The notes under the pieces: generated by a model
Seen by the model: the letters and a program-made list of their open reading frames with translations, nothing else
The model's database searches: none
What the model was told of the DNA's origin: nothing
Assembly (NCBI GenBank): GCA_016871805.1
Contig: VHCG01000003.1
Coordinates: forward strand, 1 to 64,000
Length of the DNA: 64,000 nt
Source: Verrucomicrobiota bacterium
Lineage (GTDB): Bacteria > Verrucomicrobiota > Verrucomicrobiia > Limisphaerales > UBA9464
Direction of reading: 5' to 3'
Position numbers and translations under genes: made by a program
Shown: positions 33,749 through 43,114 of the stretch, one piece after another
How positions within the stretch are numbered: the first letter of the stretch is position 1
How the letters are laid out: every line of letters starts with the position of its first letter

Positions 33749-35128
33749 ATGGCCTTGTCCGAATCCCTCGTCGCCGAGCTCCGCCAGCGGATCGCCCCCG
33801 ACGCCCTCCTGACCTCCACGGAGGATCTGATCCCCTACTCCTTCGACGGCACGGCCGCGATGACCCAGATGCCTGGGGCGGTGGTCTTCGCCCGATCCGC
33901 GGCCGATGTCGTGGCGGTGCTCGAGTTCGCCACGCGCGAGCGGATCCCGGTCGTGACGCGCGGCTCCGGCACCGGCCTCAGCGGCGGCAGCCTGCCCGTC
34001 GCGGGCTGCATCGTGCTGTGCACCGTGCGGATGGACCGGATCCTGGAGGTCGACCGCGCCAACCTGACCATGCGGGTCGAGCCCGGGGTCACCACCCTCC
34101 AGGTCTCCGAAGCCGCCGCGGCCGTGGGACTCTTCTATCCGCCCGACCCGGGCTCCATGAAGATCTCCACCATCGGCGGGAACGTCGCCGAGAACTCCGG
34201 CGGCCTCCGCGGACTCAAGTACGGCATCACCCGCAACTACGTCATGGGACTCGAGGTCATCCTCGCCAACGGCGAGGTGCTTACGACCGGCAACAAGTGC
34301 GTCAAGGACGTCGCCGGCTACTCCCTGAAGGACCTCTTCATCGGCAGCGAGGGCACCCTAGGGGTCATCACCCAGGTCCTGCTCAGGCTCATCCCCAAGC
34401 CCGCCGCCAAGAAGACCCTCGTGGCCACGTTCGACGCGATGGATGCCGCAGCCCAGACGGTGAGCGATTTGATCGCGGCCCAGATCATCCCCTGCACGCT
34501 GGAGTTCCTCGACCGCACCACGATCCAGTGCGTGGAGGACTACGCGAAGATCGGCCTGCCGACGGACTGCGAGGCGCTGCTGCTCATGGAGACCGATGGC
34601 CACCCGGCCCAGGTCGAGGAGGAGGCCCAGGTCATGGAGGAGATGGCACGTCGCAACGGGTGCCGGGAGATCCGGATCGCCCGCGACGAGGCCGAGGCCA
34701 ACCGGCTCGCCAGCGCCCGCCGGAGCGCCTTCAGCGCCCTCGCCCGGGTCGCCCCCACCACGATCCTCGAGGACGCCACCGTGCCCCGCAGCGAGCTCGC
34801 CCATATGGTCCGGTTCGTCGAGCAGATCGCTCAGAAGTACAGACTCCGCATCGGGACGTTCGGACACATGGGCGACGGCAACCTGCATCCGACCTTCCTG
34901 ACCGACGAGCGGAACCACGAGGAGATGGAACGGGTCCACGCGGCGTTCCAGGACATCTTCACCGAGGCGATCCGCATCGGCGGCACCATCACGGGTGAGC
35001 ACGGTGTCGGGGTCGCCAAGCGGGACTTCCTTCCGAAGTTCGCCGGCGACGCCCAGATGCGCGTCATGCGGGAACTGCGACGGGTCCTCGATCCTGCTGG
35101 CATCCTCAACCCGGGCAAGGTGCTCTGA
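33749..35128 (+). CDS. glcD: FAD-linked oxidase, glycolate oxidase subunit GlcD-like
   Basis: The 459-residue protein has the FAD_binding_4 domain ([54 protein letters not shown]) and the FAD-oxidase C domain ([32 protein letters not shown]). It matches GlcD, the catalytic subunit oxidising glycolate or D-lactate. GlcE and GlcF, the usual partners, are not adjacent, so it may be a stand-alone D-lactate or 2-hydroxyacid dehydrogenase that uses partners elsewhere. Start ATG 33749, 33 bp after the aminotransferase. Confidence 0.87.
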   Translation: MALSESLVAELRQRIAPDALLTSTEDLIPYSFDGTAAMTQMPGAVVFARSAADVVAVLEFATRERIPVVTRGSGTGLSGGSLPVAGCIVLCTVRMDRILEVDRANLTMRVEPGVTTLQVSEAAAAVGLFYPPDPGSMKISTIGGNVAENSGGLRGLKYGITRNYVMGLEVILANGEVLTTGNKCVKDVAGYSLKDLFIGSEGTLGVITQVLLRLIPKPAAKKTLVATFDAMDAAAQTVSDLIAAQIIPCTLEFLDRTTIQCVEDYAKIGLPTDCEALLLMETDGHPAQVEEEAQVMEEMARRNGCREIRIARDEAEANRLASARRSAFSALARVAPTTILEDATVPRSELAHMVRFVEQIAQKYRLRIGTFGHMGDGNLHPTFLTDERNHEEMERVHAAFQDIFTEAIRIGGTITGEHGVGVAKRDFLPKFAGDAQMRVMRELRRVLDPAGILNPGKVL

Positions 35129-35190
35129 GATTCGACGGATCGACGGAGTTGGGGGTTGAGGACCGGACGACGAGCGGTGCAAATAGGGCC

Positions 35191-36729
35191 ATGGCGACAG
35201 GACGTTCCCGGATGAACTCGATGCAGCGGCTCCAGGGCGCGACCCTCCTCCCTGTCTTCGCCCTCGCCGGACTCGCCGTCGTCGCCTTCCTCAACCAGCA
35301 CGCCCTCACCCGGGCCCAGAACAACCGGTACACCTCCCAGATGCTCGCCCAGGAACTCCGGGCGAGTTCCGACGACCTGACACGGCTCGCCCGAAACCAC
35401 GTCGTCACCGGCGATCCCCAGCACGAGACGGAATACTGGCGCATCCTGGACATCCGAAACGGGGTGAAGCCCCGGCCCGACGGCCGCACGATCGCCCTCC
35501 GCAGGCTGATGGAGATGCAGGGGTTCACCGAGGCAGAGTTCTCGAAGCTCAAGGAGGCCGAGGACAACTCCAATGCCCTCGTTCGGACCGAGACCATCGC
35601 CATGAACGCCATCAAGGGACGCTTCGATGATGGCAAGGGCGGCTTCACCCGGACCGCGGATCCCGACGCCGAGATGGCACGCCGGATCATGCACGATCCC
35701 AAGTACCATTCCGACAAGGCCCTCATCATGGGGCCCATCGCCCAGTTCGAGCAGATGCTCGACGAACGCACCGCCTCGGTCGCGGCCACCGCGGAACGCC
35801 GCTCCGAGCGCGTCATGCTGCTGGTGCTCGCGCTCTCCATCCTGTCGCCAATCCTCATCTGGACCGGCATCCGCCGTCACGCCCGAGTGCTGCGGCGGTC
35901 CATCTCCGACCTTTCGGCCGCGACCGAGACCGTCGCCAGTGGTGCCTCCCATGTGTCCTCCACAAGCCGCTCCCTCGCCGAGGGGGCCTCCGAACAGGTC
36001 GGTGCGGTCGAGGAGATTTCCAGCTCGGCCCGGGCCTCCAGCAGGATGGCCGCCCAGGGCGCCACGACCCTGAAGTCGGCGAGCGGACTGGTGGCCAAGG
36101 AACAGGAGGGATTCTCCGGGGCGAAGGATCGGCTGGCCGAGATGGTGTCGGCCATGGAGGAGATCGACGCCGCCAGCGGCCGGATCTCCAAGATCAACAA
36201 GGTCATCGACGAGATAGCCTTCCAGACGAACATCCTCGCCCTGAACGCCGCCGTGGAGGCCGCCCGGGCAGGCGAGGCCGGACTCGGGTTTGCCGTCGTC
36301 GCCGACGAGGTCCGCAGCCTCGCCCAGCGCTGCTCCCAGGCCGCCCGCGAGACCGCACTGCTCATCGACGAGTCGATCGCCCGGACCCAGGTCGGACGCC
36401 AGCGGGTCGACGAGGTCTCGGCCGCCATCCAGCTCCTCGTCCAGCGCTCCGCCGACATCCACCGTCTGGTCGACGAGGTCCATCGCGGCAGCGGGGACCA
36501 GAGTCGCGCGGTGGAGCGGATCGAATCGGCGCTGCGCCAGATCGAGCACAGTGCGCAGTCGACGGCGTCGGGCGCCAAGGAGGGATCGGTCGCCGCCGAG
36601 GAGCTGACCACCCAGGCCCACGTGCTGCAGGATGTCGTCGCCACCCTCGAGGCCCTCGTCGCCACTCGGACCCCGACCGAGCCCGTCTCCAGCCGCACCC
36701 TCATCCGTCGGCACCCCGACGTGGCCTAG
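35191..36729 (+). CDS. Methyl-accepting chemotaxis protein
   Basis: The 512-residue protein has an N-terminal membrane segment ([18 protein letters not shown]), a periplasmic sensor of about 180 residues, a second membrane segment ([20 protein letters not shown]) and a cytoplasmic signalling coiled coil with the invariant hairpin tip [37 protein letters not shown]-type core (seen here in pieces [20 protein letters not shown] and [17 protein letters not shown]). No HAMP domain is evident between membrane and signalling parts. No che genes are nearby, so signalling is to CheA elsewhere. Start ATG 35191; ends in TAG. Confidence 0.92.
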   Translation: MATGRSRMNSMQRLQGATLLPVFALAGLAVVAFLNQHALTRAQNNRYTSQMLAQELRASSDDLTRLARNHVVTGDPQHETEYWRILDIRNGVKPRPDGRTIALRRLMEMQGFTEAEFSKLKEAEDNSNALVRTETIAMNAIKGRFDDGKGGFTRTADPDAEMARRIMHDPKYHSDKALIMGPIAQFEQMLDERTASVAATAERRSERVMLLVLALSILSPILIWTGIRRHARVLRRSISDLSAATETVASGASHVSSTSRSLAEGASEQVGAVEEISSSARASSRMAAQGATTLKSASGLVAKEQEGFSGAKDRLAEMVSAMEEIDAASGRISKINKVIDEIAFQTNILALNAAVEAARAGEAGLGFAVVADEVRSLAQRCSQAARETALLIDESIARTQVGRQRVDEVSAAIQLLVQRSADIHRLVDEVHRGSGDQSRAVERIESALRQIEHSAQSTASGAKEGSVAAEELTTQAHVLQDVVATLEALVATRTPTEPVSSRTLIRRHPDVA

Positions 36730-36848
36730 CGGGCCCGTGAAGACAGATGGAATCCGCTGACACCCCAGAAGATCCCGTCTGGAGCAACCGATCAGCCACA
36801 CCTTCGCGGGTCTAGATGGGGACGCAACGGAGTGCGTTCCCTACCCAA

Positions 36849-36983
36849 TGGGCGCTCCCACGCGCCGTGAGGCAGGGCACTGCTTCACCCACCAACGCCC
36901 CACCCACCGCCTGCCGCCCCTGCCTTCCCCGCCTCCCTCTCTCCGGTCTTCCTCCGCGTCTCCGCGTCGCCGCGTGAGTCCCC
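36849..36983 (+). repeat. Interspersed hairpin-rich repeat, copy D (modules II and III)
   Basis: Module II at 36849-36888 reads tgggcgctcccacgcgcc then gtgaggcagggcactgcttc and ac; the second hairpin GTGAGGCA-gggcac-TGCTTCAC has one G-T pair, and the first stem is slightly broken. Module III (ctccgcgtctccgcgtcgcc, then gcgtgagtcccc) lies at 36952-36983, the same orientation and order as in copy E. Module I is absent. The 276-bp gap 36730-37005 has no gene. Confidence 0.7.
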
Positions 36984-37005
36984 CTCCGCGTGTCTTCAAG
37001 GCGCC

Positions 37006-40000
37006 CTAGAGCGTCGGCGGCACCCTCTTCGCCTTGCGCCACGGACGCGACAGGCCACCGGAGCTGAGGTTTCTCCACGCCCACTTAAGCCATGACAGCA
37101 GGGCGAACGCCAGCCACAGCGCCCAGAACAGCATCAGGATCCGGTACCACCAGATCGAGACCGACACCACCACCGTCGTCGGCAGCGCGGTCGACGACCG
37201 ATCAAGATACCAACGCAGCACCGTGCGACTGGAATCGTTGCCCAGAATGAACATCTCCGGGCTTCCGAGCAGTCCTTCGCCCACCGCGTAGACCAGCACC
37301 CCCAAGGCCGCGGCGGTCATGAGCACCACCCCGAGCTGGACAAGATTGTAGAGCCACGGACCCGTCTCCTGGAACGCCGACCTCCCGCGCCACCGGACGA
37401 GAAACAGCCAGGCGATCACCACCGCCGCCGCCGCCAACGGAACCTGCGTGAGCCCGAGGGCCAGGAGCAGCCATTGCCAGGTCCGAAGGGGCGACTTCGG
37501 CAGCCGTCCCAGCGCGATCGCGGCGAGCAGCGAGCAGACGAGGATGCCCCAGAACCGGACCGCAGGACCCCGGAGCGGACCCCAGGTCAGCAACACCCAC
37601 CGGTTGTCGGGCACCTTCAACACCGTTGTGATGTTGGCGCTGTCGACCGGCAGGCCCACCGCCCCGGAACCCGCATGGAATCCCAGATCGGCACCCACCT
37701 TCCACGAGAGGTCGATCGTCTGCTCGCCGGGCCTCAACGGGACCACCACCTTGCGACCCTCCTTCCGTACCGGGATTCCCTTCCCGGCATGGAGCAATCC
37801 GGTCACCTCCGCACCCTCGGGCAGTTCGATCAGAAAGTCCTCTCCCAGACTGCTCCGGACCGACAGGTTCAGCGTGGAGGTCCGCTGTCGGGATCCCACG
37901 CTGACCTCATGCGTCACACGGTCCACCGTGCGGGTCGCACCCGCCACGGCCGTCGGATGCGTCAGATCGAGGCGAACCGATTCCCCGGGCCACGGATGCC
38001 ACACCGGCAGCAGATCCACCACACCGGCATCGAAGACCGGCGCCAGTCCGGTAAGGGCGACGTTCCAGATCGGGGACGCGCGCAGCTCCCATTGCTCCAC
38101 CCAGGTGTCCGACGGGCGCGTGGACAGCGTCAGCACATTGCTGACCGAGAGCCCGCTGTCCCAGGAGGTGGACGTATCCTGGGCCCCGAGCCGCACCTCG
38201 ATGGCGCCTTCGACGACCGGGGCGTTGGCCGAAAGGACGTTCTCCCCGGGCAGCAGCGGGATCCGAAGGGCGAGGGCCTTGCCAGGGGGCGTGAGCCGGG
38301 TCACGACCGTCCGCACCTGAGCGACGAGACCCAGTTCGACCTGACGTCGCACCAGGGCAACCGACTGGACCTCCTGGCGCTCGTAGGTGGTCGTGGATCC
38401 GACGGACCGCTCCTGCGACACGAAGAGCACCTGCTGTTCCGGAACCCCGTCGTCCCGGATCCCGCTCACCGCCCATCCGGGAGCCTCCACCACGACCCGG
38501 CGTGGCTTGAGCCGGAAGGCCCACTCCCATTCGGACGCCGCCGGGACCAGGCCCTGCCACTGCACCCGATGGACGCCCGCCGGCAGGACGACCCACAGGA
38601 AGCCGTCGTCGCGCCGCAGCGCTGTTTCGGGCTGTCCATCCACCTGCACCGAGACCGGCGACCACGTGGGGAGACGTCCCGGCAGCGGCACCGCCACCCG
38701 CAACGCCGTGTGGATCTCGGCCTCCGCGGTGAGACGCCGACCCTCGACACGCAGCGACAAGCCCGGGATTTCGGCCGCATTTGGGAACGCGTCGGGGACC
38801 TCGAGGACCCGTTCGCGGAGCCTCTCCAGGATGGCGGCATCGGGAATGACCGCGGCCACCGGGGCCTCATCCGCCTCGACACGGGGCGGCTGTGCGAGAC
38901 CGACCCCAAGCAGCACGGCGAGCACGGCGGCCCGCGGGGCGATGTCGGCCAGCCCCGTCGACGACGGCCGACCGCGGCGCAGCAGGACGGCGGCGAGGGC
39001 GAGGATCAGTCCGACCCGGAGCACGGTGAGGGCGCGCTCGATTCCGATGGGAATCAGCACCGGGCGGACCTGCTGGGCGGCCTGGACCGGTCCATTCCAA
39101 CCAAAGCTCACCGCGCGCCAGGTCCATTCCGGGACGCCCGGTCCGGTCTGGATCCGCGCCTCCGCCTCATAGAGCAGGTTCGCCATGACACCATTCCTCT
39201 GGAGGGGTTCCACGGAGGAGGAGGGAATCCTGGAAATCAGCCCGTAGCGTCGGGTCAGGACCGGATCCATGCGGTTGCCGGCGCTGGCCTCCCCCCTTTC
39301 GGCATCGGCGAGCGGCACCTCCTTGGCCGCAGTATCCGACGGGGCGGAAGGCGGCACCGCAGGTGAGGCGAGCGGCGACAGCTCGGGAGCCGGCTGGAAG
39401 TGCCGTGCATCGCGCCCCAGCCATTCCAGCTGGGGATAGATCGCCTGCTGCACCTGGCGTCCGATGAACGGCGCCAGCAGGAAGACGAGCGTCAGGAGGG
39501 CCGCCCATTTCGTCAGCTGGATGACACGATGGAACATTCCGGAACGGACCACCCGCTCGAGCGCCAACGGGATGAGGAGCAATAGCCACGTGTACCGCGG
39601 CGCCCCCGGCTCGTGGAAGGACAGTCCGTACGCGAGGAATGCCAGGACCGCCGGCCCCCAGCCCCACATCCGGAAGACCGTCACGGTGAAGATCAGAAGC
39701 AGGAAGACATCGAGCAGCGTCCAGGCCGTCAGCCAGTCGCCCCGGACCCAGTCGGCACCGAACAGCGCCAGCAGCCGCCAGCCAGGCGGCAGGTGGAGTG
39801 TCACCTGGAGCGACTCCGCATCCGATTGCCACCCCGTCGCGGGAAACCGCCTCGGACGATCCAGCCGCCCGGTCGCCTCGAGATCCAGGTTCCGGGTCCG
39901 CACCTCGACTCCGGCCGCACCGGTCCGGGGGTTGAGCGTGACGAGCTGTCCCTGTCCGCCGATGCGGACCGAACCGAGATCCTCCCCCTCCGCAACATCG

Positions 40001-41187
40001 AGCCGCCACACCTGCTGCATCGCGCCCCGGACGCGATCCCGGAACGTGAGCCCGTTGCCGTCCCCGTCGAGCCACCATTCGCGGCTGATCGCCAATCCCG
40101 GAGGCTTCTGATCCCCCATGCCGCGCATCCGCTCCACCAGACGGAACGGCTTCGCGACGTCCCAGCGATACACCGGGAACCGCCGCCACGCCTCGGGATA
40201 GGTGGTCTGGGAGACGTCGACCGAGGGGGCATCGACGACCTCCACCACGCGCAGCTCCGGACGAGAGGCAAAGCCGACCCATTGGTCGGGCGTGGCCGTG
40301 GCCACACCAGCCGGATACTGCCACGACGTGGGATTGTCGGAACGGAACGAGACAAGACGGATTGTCCACTTGCCCGGACGCACCTGGGCCTTGAGACGAC
40401 CCTGGTCGTCGACCGCGACCGAAATCGGGCTCACCACCGACGCCAGATGCCACCCCTCGGGAACGACCGCACCGAGACTCTCCTCGCGACTCTTGCCCGA
40501 CACCGTCAGCTCGACCTCCTGTCGGAGCCACATCGGGATGCCGTCCTCGACCAGCGAATAGACCTTCGTGGCGAGGTAGTTCTTCTCATCGGTCCCCGCC
40601 GCGCCATCGCGCTTGAGCCAGAGCTGGCCATCGGCATCCCAGGCGGGATTCGGCACCGGCTGGCCAAGCAGGGTCAGGGTGAGCACCCCGATCTCGGGAG
40701 GGATCCGGAGACGCTGCGGCATCTGGTTCCAGCGGAAGGATCCCGTCAGACGATGTCGTCCGGGTTGACCCCACACTCTGTTCCCTCCGGCCACCAGGTG
40801 CACGGCCGGTGCCGAGTCGTGCTCCAGGACGGCGAGCGGGGCCGGTTTGACGTTCCCCACCGCGGCGGAGGTGTCCTCGACCCCGACAGGCCAGACGTCA
40901 CCGCCTCCCGGCAGCGGCACCCAGGTCTCGTCATACACGAGGACGTCCAGGGTGAACCGGGCCCCGTCCGCCGTGACCGCCAGCTCCAGGGTCGAGGGCC
41001 AGAAGCACCGATGGGTCTTGGGATCCGAGTAAGGGGGCGGGCAATTCCGATGCGCGTCCCCCCACGTGGCCCAGGGGATCCAAGGGCGCAGCACCTCCGG
41101 GATGCGGTCCCAGCCTGAGGCGGCATCCACACGCAGACCGATCAGCAGAAGGAGAACGAGGGCCTTGGAGAGGGACGAGGGGATCAT
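37006..41187 (-). CDS. Very large multi-pass membrane protein, unrecognised
   Basis: The 1393-residue product begins with a signal peptide (SLSKALVLLLLIGLRVDAASG), then a ~450-residue exported region rich in beta strands, a first membrane cluster at about residues 478-580 (TLLDVFLLLIFTVTVF; LLLLIPLALERVV; LTKWAALLTLVFLLAP), a second at about 720-770, a second exported region of about 430 residues, and a C-terminal cluster of four or five membrane segments from about 1209. I recognise no catalytic motif or known domain. The ATG at 41187 is chosen because the 120 upstream residues look like shadow. It is divergent from the serine hydrolase gene. Its function is unknown. Confidence 0.75.
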   Translation of the reverse strand: MIPSSLSKALVLLLLIGLRVDAASGWDRIPEVLRPWIPWATWGDAHRNCPPPYSDPKTHRCFWPSTLELAVTADGARFTLDVLVYDETWVPLPGGGDVWPVGVEDTSAAVGNVKPAPLAVLEHDSAPAVHLVAGGNRVWGQPGRHRLTGSFRWNQMPQRLRIPPEIGVLTLTLLGQPVPNPAWDADGQLWLKRDGAAGTDEKNYLATKVYSLVEDGIPMWLRQEVELTVSGKSREESLGAVVPEGWHLASVVSPISVAVDDQGRLKAQVRPGKWTIRLVSFRSDNPTSWQYPAGVATATPDQWVGFASRPELRVVEVVDAPSVDVSQTTYPEAWRRFPVYRWDVAKPFRLVERMRGMGDQKPPGLAISREWWLDGDGNGLTFRDRVRGAMQQVWRLDVAEGEDLGSVRIGGQGQLVTLNPRTGAAGVEVRTRNLDLEATGRLDRPRRFPATGWQSDAESLQVTLHLPPGWRLLALFGADWVRGDWLTAWTLLDVFLLLIFTVTVFRMWGWGPAVLAFLAYGLSFHEPGAPRYTWLLLLIPLALERVVRSGMFHRVIQLTKWAALLTLVFLLAPFIGRQVQQAIYPQLEWLGRDARHFQPAPELSPLASPAVPPSAPSDTAAKEVPLADAERGEASAGNRMDPVLTRRYGLISRIPSSSVEPLQRNGVMANLLYEAEARIQTGPGVPEWTWRAVSFGWNGPVQAAQQVRPVLIPIGIERALTVLRVGLILALAAVLLRRGRPSSTGLADIAPRAAVLAVLLGVGLAQPPRVEADEAPVAAVIPDAAILERLRERVLEVPDAFPNAAEIPGLSLRVEGRRLTAEAEIHTALRVAVPLPGRLPTWSPVSVQVDGQPETALRRDDGFLWVVLPAGVHRVQWQGLVPAASEWEWAFRLKPRRVVVEAPGWAVSGIRDDGVPEQQVLFVSQERSVGSTTTYERQEVQSVALVRRQVELGLVAQVRTVVTRLTPPGKALALRIPLLPGENVLSANAPVVEGAIEVRLGAQDTSTSWDSGLSVSNVLTLSTRPSDTWVEQWELRASPIWNVALTGLAPVFDAGVVDLLPVWHPWPGESVRLDLTHPTAVAGATRTVDRVTHEVSVGSRQRTSTLNLSVRSSLGEDFLIELPEGAEVTGLLHAGKGIPVRKEGRKVVVPLRPGEQTIDLSWKVGADLGFHAGSGAVGLPVDSANITTVLKVPDNRWVLLTWGPLRGPAVRFWGILVCSLLAAIALGRLPKSPLRTWQWLLLALGLTQVPLAAAAVVIAWLFLVRWRGRSAFQETGPWLYNLVQLGVVLMTAAALGVLVYAVGEGLLGSPEMFILGNDSSRTVLRWYLDRSSTALPTTVVVSVSIWWYRILMLFWALWLAFALLSWLKWAWRNLSSGGLSRPWRKAKRVPPTL

Positions 41188-41305
41188 GGAAGGAAGGCCG
41201 AAGCCGTGTGGAGAGTTAAGCGGATTCCGAGGGCGTGGAAACCCCCAAGTCGTGAATCCCAGGCACGTGACATCCCCGGGGTGATTTGGGAGCCTTCTCC
41301 ATCCC

Positions 41306-42628
41306 ATGAACCGTCCCCGTCCCTCCCGATTTCCCGCCCAGTGCGTCTCCCTCGCGGCCCTGCTCGCCCTGGCTGCCGGGGATCTCACGGCCCAGACCCG
41401 GTCCGTGCGCCACTCCCCTCCGCTGCGCGAGGCAGCACCTCGCTCGGTCGGCCTCTCACCAGAGCGCCTCGAGCGGATCGATGCGATGTGCACGGAGGCC
41501 CTCCGCGACGGCAAGATCCCGGGCGTCGTGGCCCTCGTCGCCCGCAAGGGGAAGATCGTCTACCACAAGGCGTTCGGGTCGGCCGACACCACCACGGGTC
41601 GGGCACTGCGCCCGGACGACATCTTCCGGATCGCGTCCCAGACCAAGGCGATCACCGCGACCGCTGTGATGATGCTCTGGGAGGAGGGACGGTTCCGTCT
41701 GGATGACCCAATCTCGAAGTGGATCCCGGAGTTCAAGAACCCGCAGGTCCTGAGGTCCTTTGACGAGAAGAACGGAACCTGGACCGCCGAGCCGGCAGGC
41801 CAGGAGATCACAATCCGCCACCTGCTCACCCACACCTCGGGTCTGGGCTACGGGGTGATCGATGGCGACGCGCGGTTCCGACAGATGTACGCTAAGGCGG
41901 GCGTGGTCGACCTGTTCACGACCGAACCGGTCACGATCGGCGAGAGCGTGCGTCGCCTGGCCAAGCTTCCCCTGCACCACAAGCCGGGCGAGAAGTTCAC
42001 CTACAGCGAGGGGCTCGACGTCCTCGGGTATTTCATCGAGGTCGTGTCGGGCCAGACCTTCGACGCGTTCCTCCAGACCCGCCTGTTCGGGCCACTCGGT
42101 ATGAAGGACACGGGATTCTACCTGCCGGCGGAGAAGGCTGGCCGATTGGTGTCCGTCCAGAAGCCGGAGAACGGCGGCTGGGTGCGCTACCCGGTCACCT
42201 TCTACGATCCGAACTATCCCATCCAGGGCGCCAAGTCGTTCTTCTCGGGCGGCGCGGGCCTCTGCAGCACGGCCCGCGACTACGCGACCTTCCTGCAGAT
42301 GTACCTGAATGGCGGGGAACTCAACGGGGTGCGGATCCTGAGCCGGACCACCGTGGACCTGATCCTGGGCGAGCAGGTCGCGCAGAACCTGTTCGGAGGA
42401 CCGAACAAGTACTACGGGCTGGCGTTCGGGGTGCTGACCCCGAGGGGACAGGCCGCCGGAGGCGAGGGCAGCGCGGGCACCTTCGATTGGGGTGGCTACT
42501 TCAACACCCAGTACTTCGCCGATCCCAAGGAAGGAACGATCGGCATCCTCATGAAGCAGACCCAGGGCGGGAACGACGACACCTCGTGGCGGTTCCGCCA
42601 GCTGGTCGGACAGACGGTCGACGACTGA
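41306..42628 (+). CDS. Exported serine hydrolase, beta-lactamase/class C family
   Basis: The 440-residue protein has a signal peptide (QCVSLAALLALAAGDLTAQ) and a class-C-type serine hydrolase domain (PF00144). The SxxK nucleophile is in FRIASQTKAITATAV, the second catalytic motif (normally YxN) is in FTYSEGLDVLGYF, and HLLTHTSGLGYG is the family's substrate-pocket helix. SxxK enzymes of this kind are esterases, D-aminopeptidases or carboxypeptidases rather than antibiotic-resistance enzymes. The end GTIGILMKQTQGG is typical of planctomycete-type members. A 118-bp gap with divergent promoters separates it from the membrane protein gene. Confidence 0.88.
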   Translation: MNRPRPSRFPAQCVSLAALLALAAGDLTAQTRSVRHSPPLREAAPRSVGLSPERLERIDAMCTEALRDGKIPGVVALVARKGKIVYHKAFGSADTTTGRALRPDDIFRIASQTKAITATAVMMLWEEGRFRLDDPISKWIPEFKNPQVLRSFDEKNGTWTAEPAGQEITIRHLLTHTSGLGYGVIDGDARFRQMYAKAGVVDLFTTEPVTIGESVRRLAKLPLHHKPGEKFTYSEGLDVLGYFIEVVSGQTFDAFLQTRLFGPLGMKDTGFYLPAEKAGRLVSVQKPENGGWVRYPVTFYDPNYPIQGAKSFFSGGAGLCSTARDYATFLQMYLNGGELNGVRILSRTTVDLILGEQVAQNLFGGPNKYYGLAFGVLTPRGQAAGGEGSAGTFDWGGYFNTQYFADPKEGTIGILMKQTQGGNDDTSWRFRQLVGQTVDD

Positions 42629-42645
42629 GCCCTTCGCTTCCCCCG

Positions 42646-43092
42646 ATGCCCGAGGGCCTGTCCCCATCGCCGCCGTACTTCGCCTACGGATCCAACATGG
42701 TCTTGGAGGCCATGCGGGAACGCTGTCCCACAGCCCGGGCCCTGGCGCCGGCGATGCTCCGCGACTGGCGCTACCGGATCAACAACCGTGGCTATGCAAC
42801 CGTGGTACCGGAGGCCGGAGGGATCGTCCACGGACGGCTCTGGGAGATCGACTCCGCGGCCGAGGCCGCACTGGACGCCTATGAGGCGCTCGACGAGGGG
42901 ATGTATCGGAAGACCCGGCTCACCGTGGTGCAGTCGGGACGTCCCCTGACGGCGATGGTGTACCTCGCCACGGGCTCGGATCCCGGTTGGCCGATCCCTG
43001 GTTACCAGGAGGAGATCGTCGGGGCGGCGGCATCGCTGGGCGTGCCCGATGCCTACCTCGAGGAACTGCAGCGCTGGCTCCGGCACCGGTGA
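42646..43092 (+). CDS. Gamma-glutamylcyclotransferase-like (AIG2/GGCT fold) protein
   Basis: The 148-residue protein starts YFAYGSNMVLEAMRERCPTA, where YGSN is the substrate loop of the GGCT fold, and has the catalytic Glu in LDAYEALDEGMYRKTRLTV. GGCT-fold proteins release 5-oxoproline from gamma-glutamyl peptides or amines. The ATG at 42646 fixes the start right before the YGSN segment; the longer frame is a shadow of the serine hydrolase gene, which ends 17 bp upstream, so the two are probably an operon. Confidence 0.88.
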   Translation: MPEGLSPSPPYFAYGSNMVLEAMRERCPTARALAPAMLRDWRYRINNRGYATVVPEAGGIVHGRLWEIDSAAEAALDAYEALDEGMYRKTRLTVVQSGRPLTAMVYLATGSDPGWPIPGYQEEIVGAAASLGVPDAYLEELQRWLRHR

Positions 43093-43114
43093 TGCCGGGA
43101 GGGTGCCGGACCCG

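Noticed and set aside
41306-42628. Class C beta-lactamase conferring resistance
   Set aside because: The protein is a broad-family SxxK hydrolase with a YSE in place of YxN; esterase or peptidase activity is likelier.
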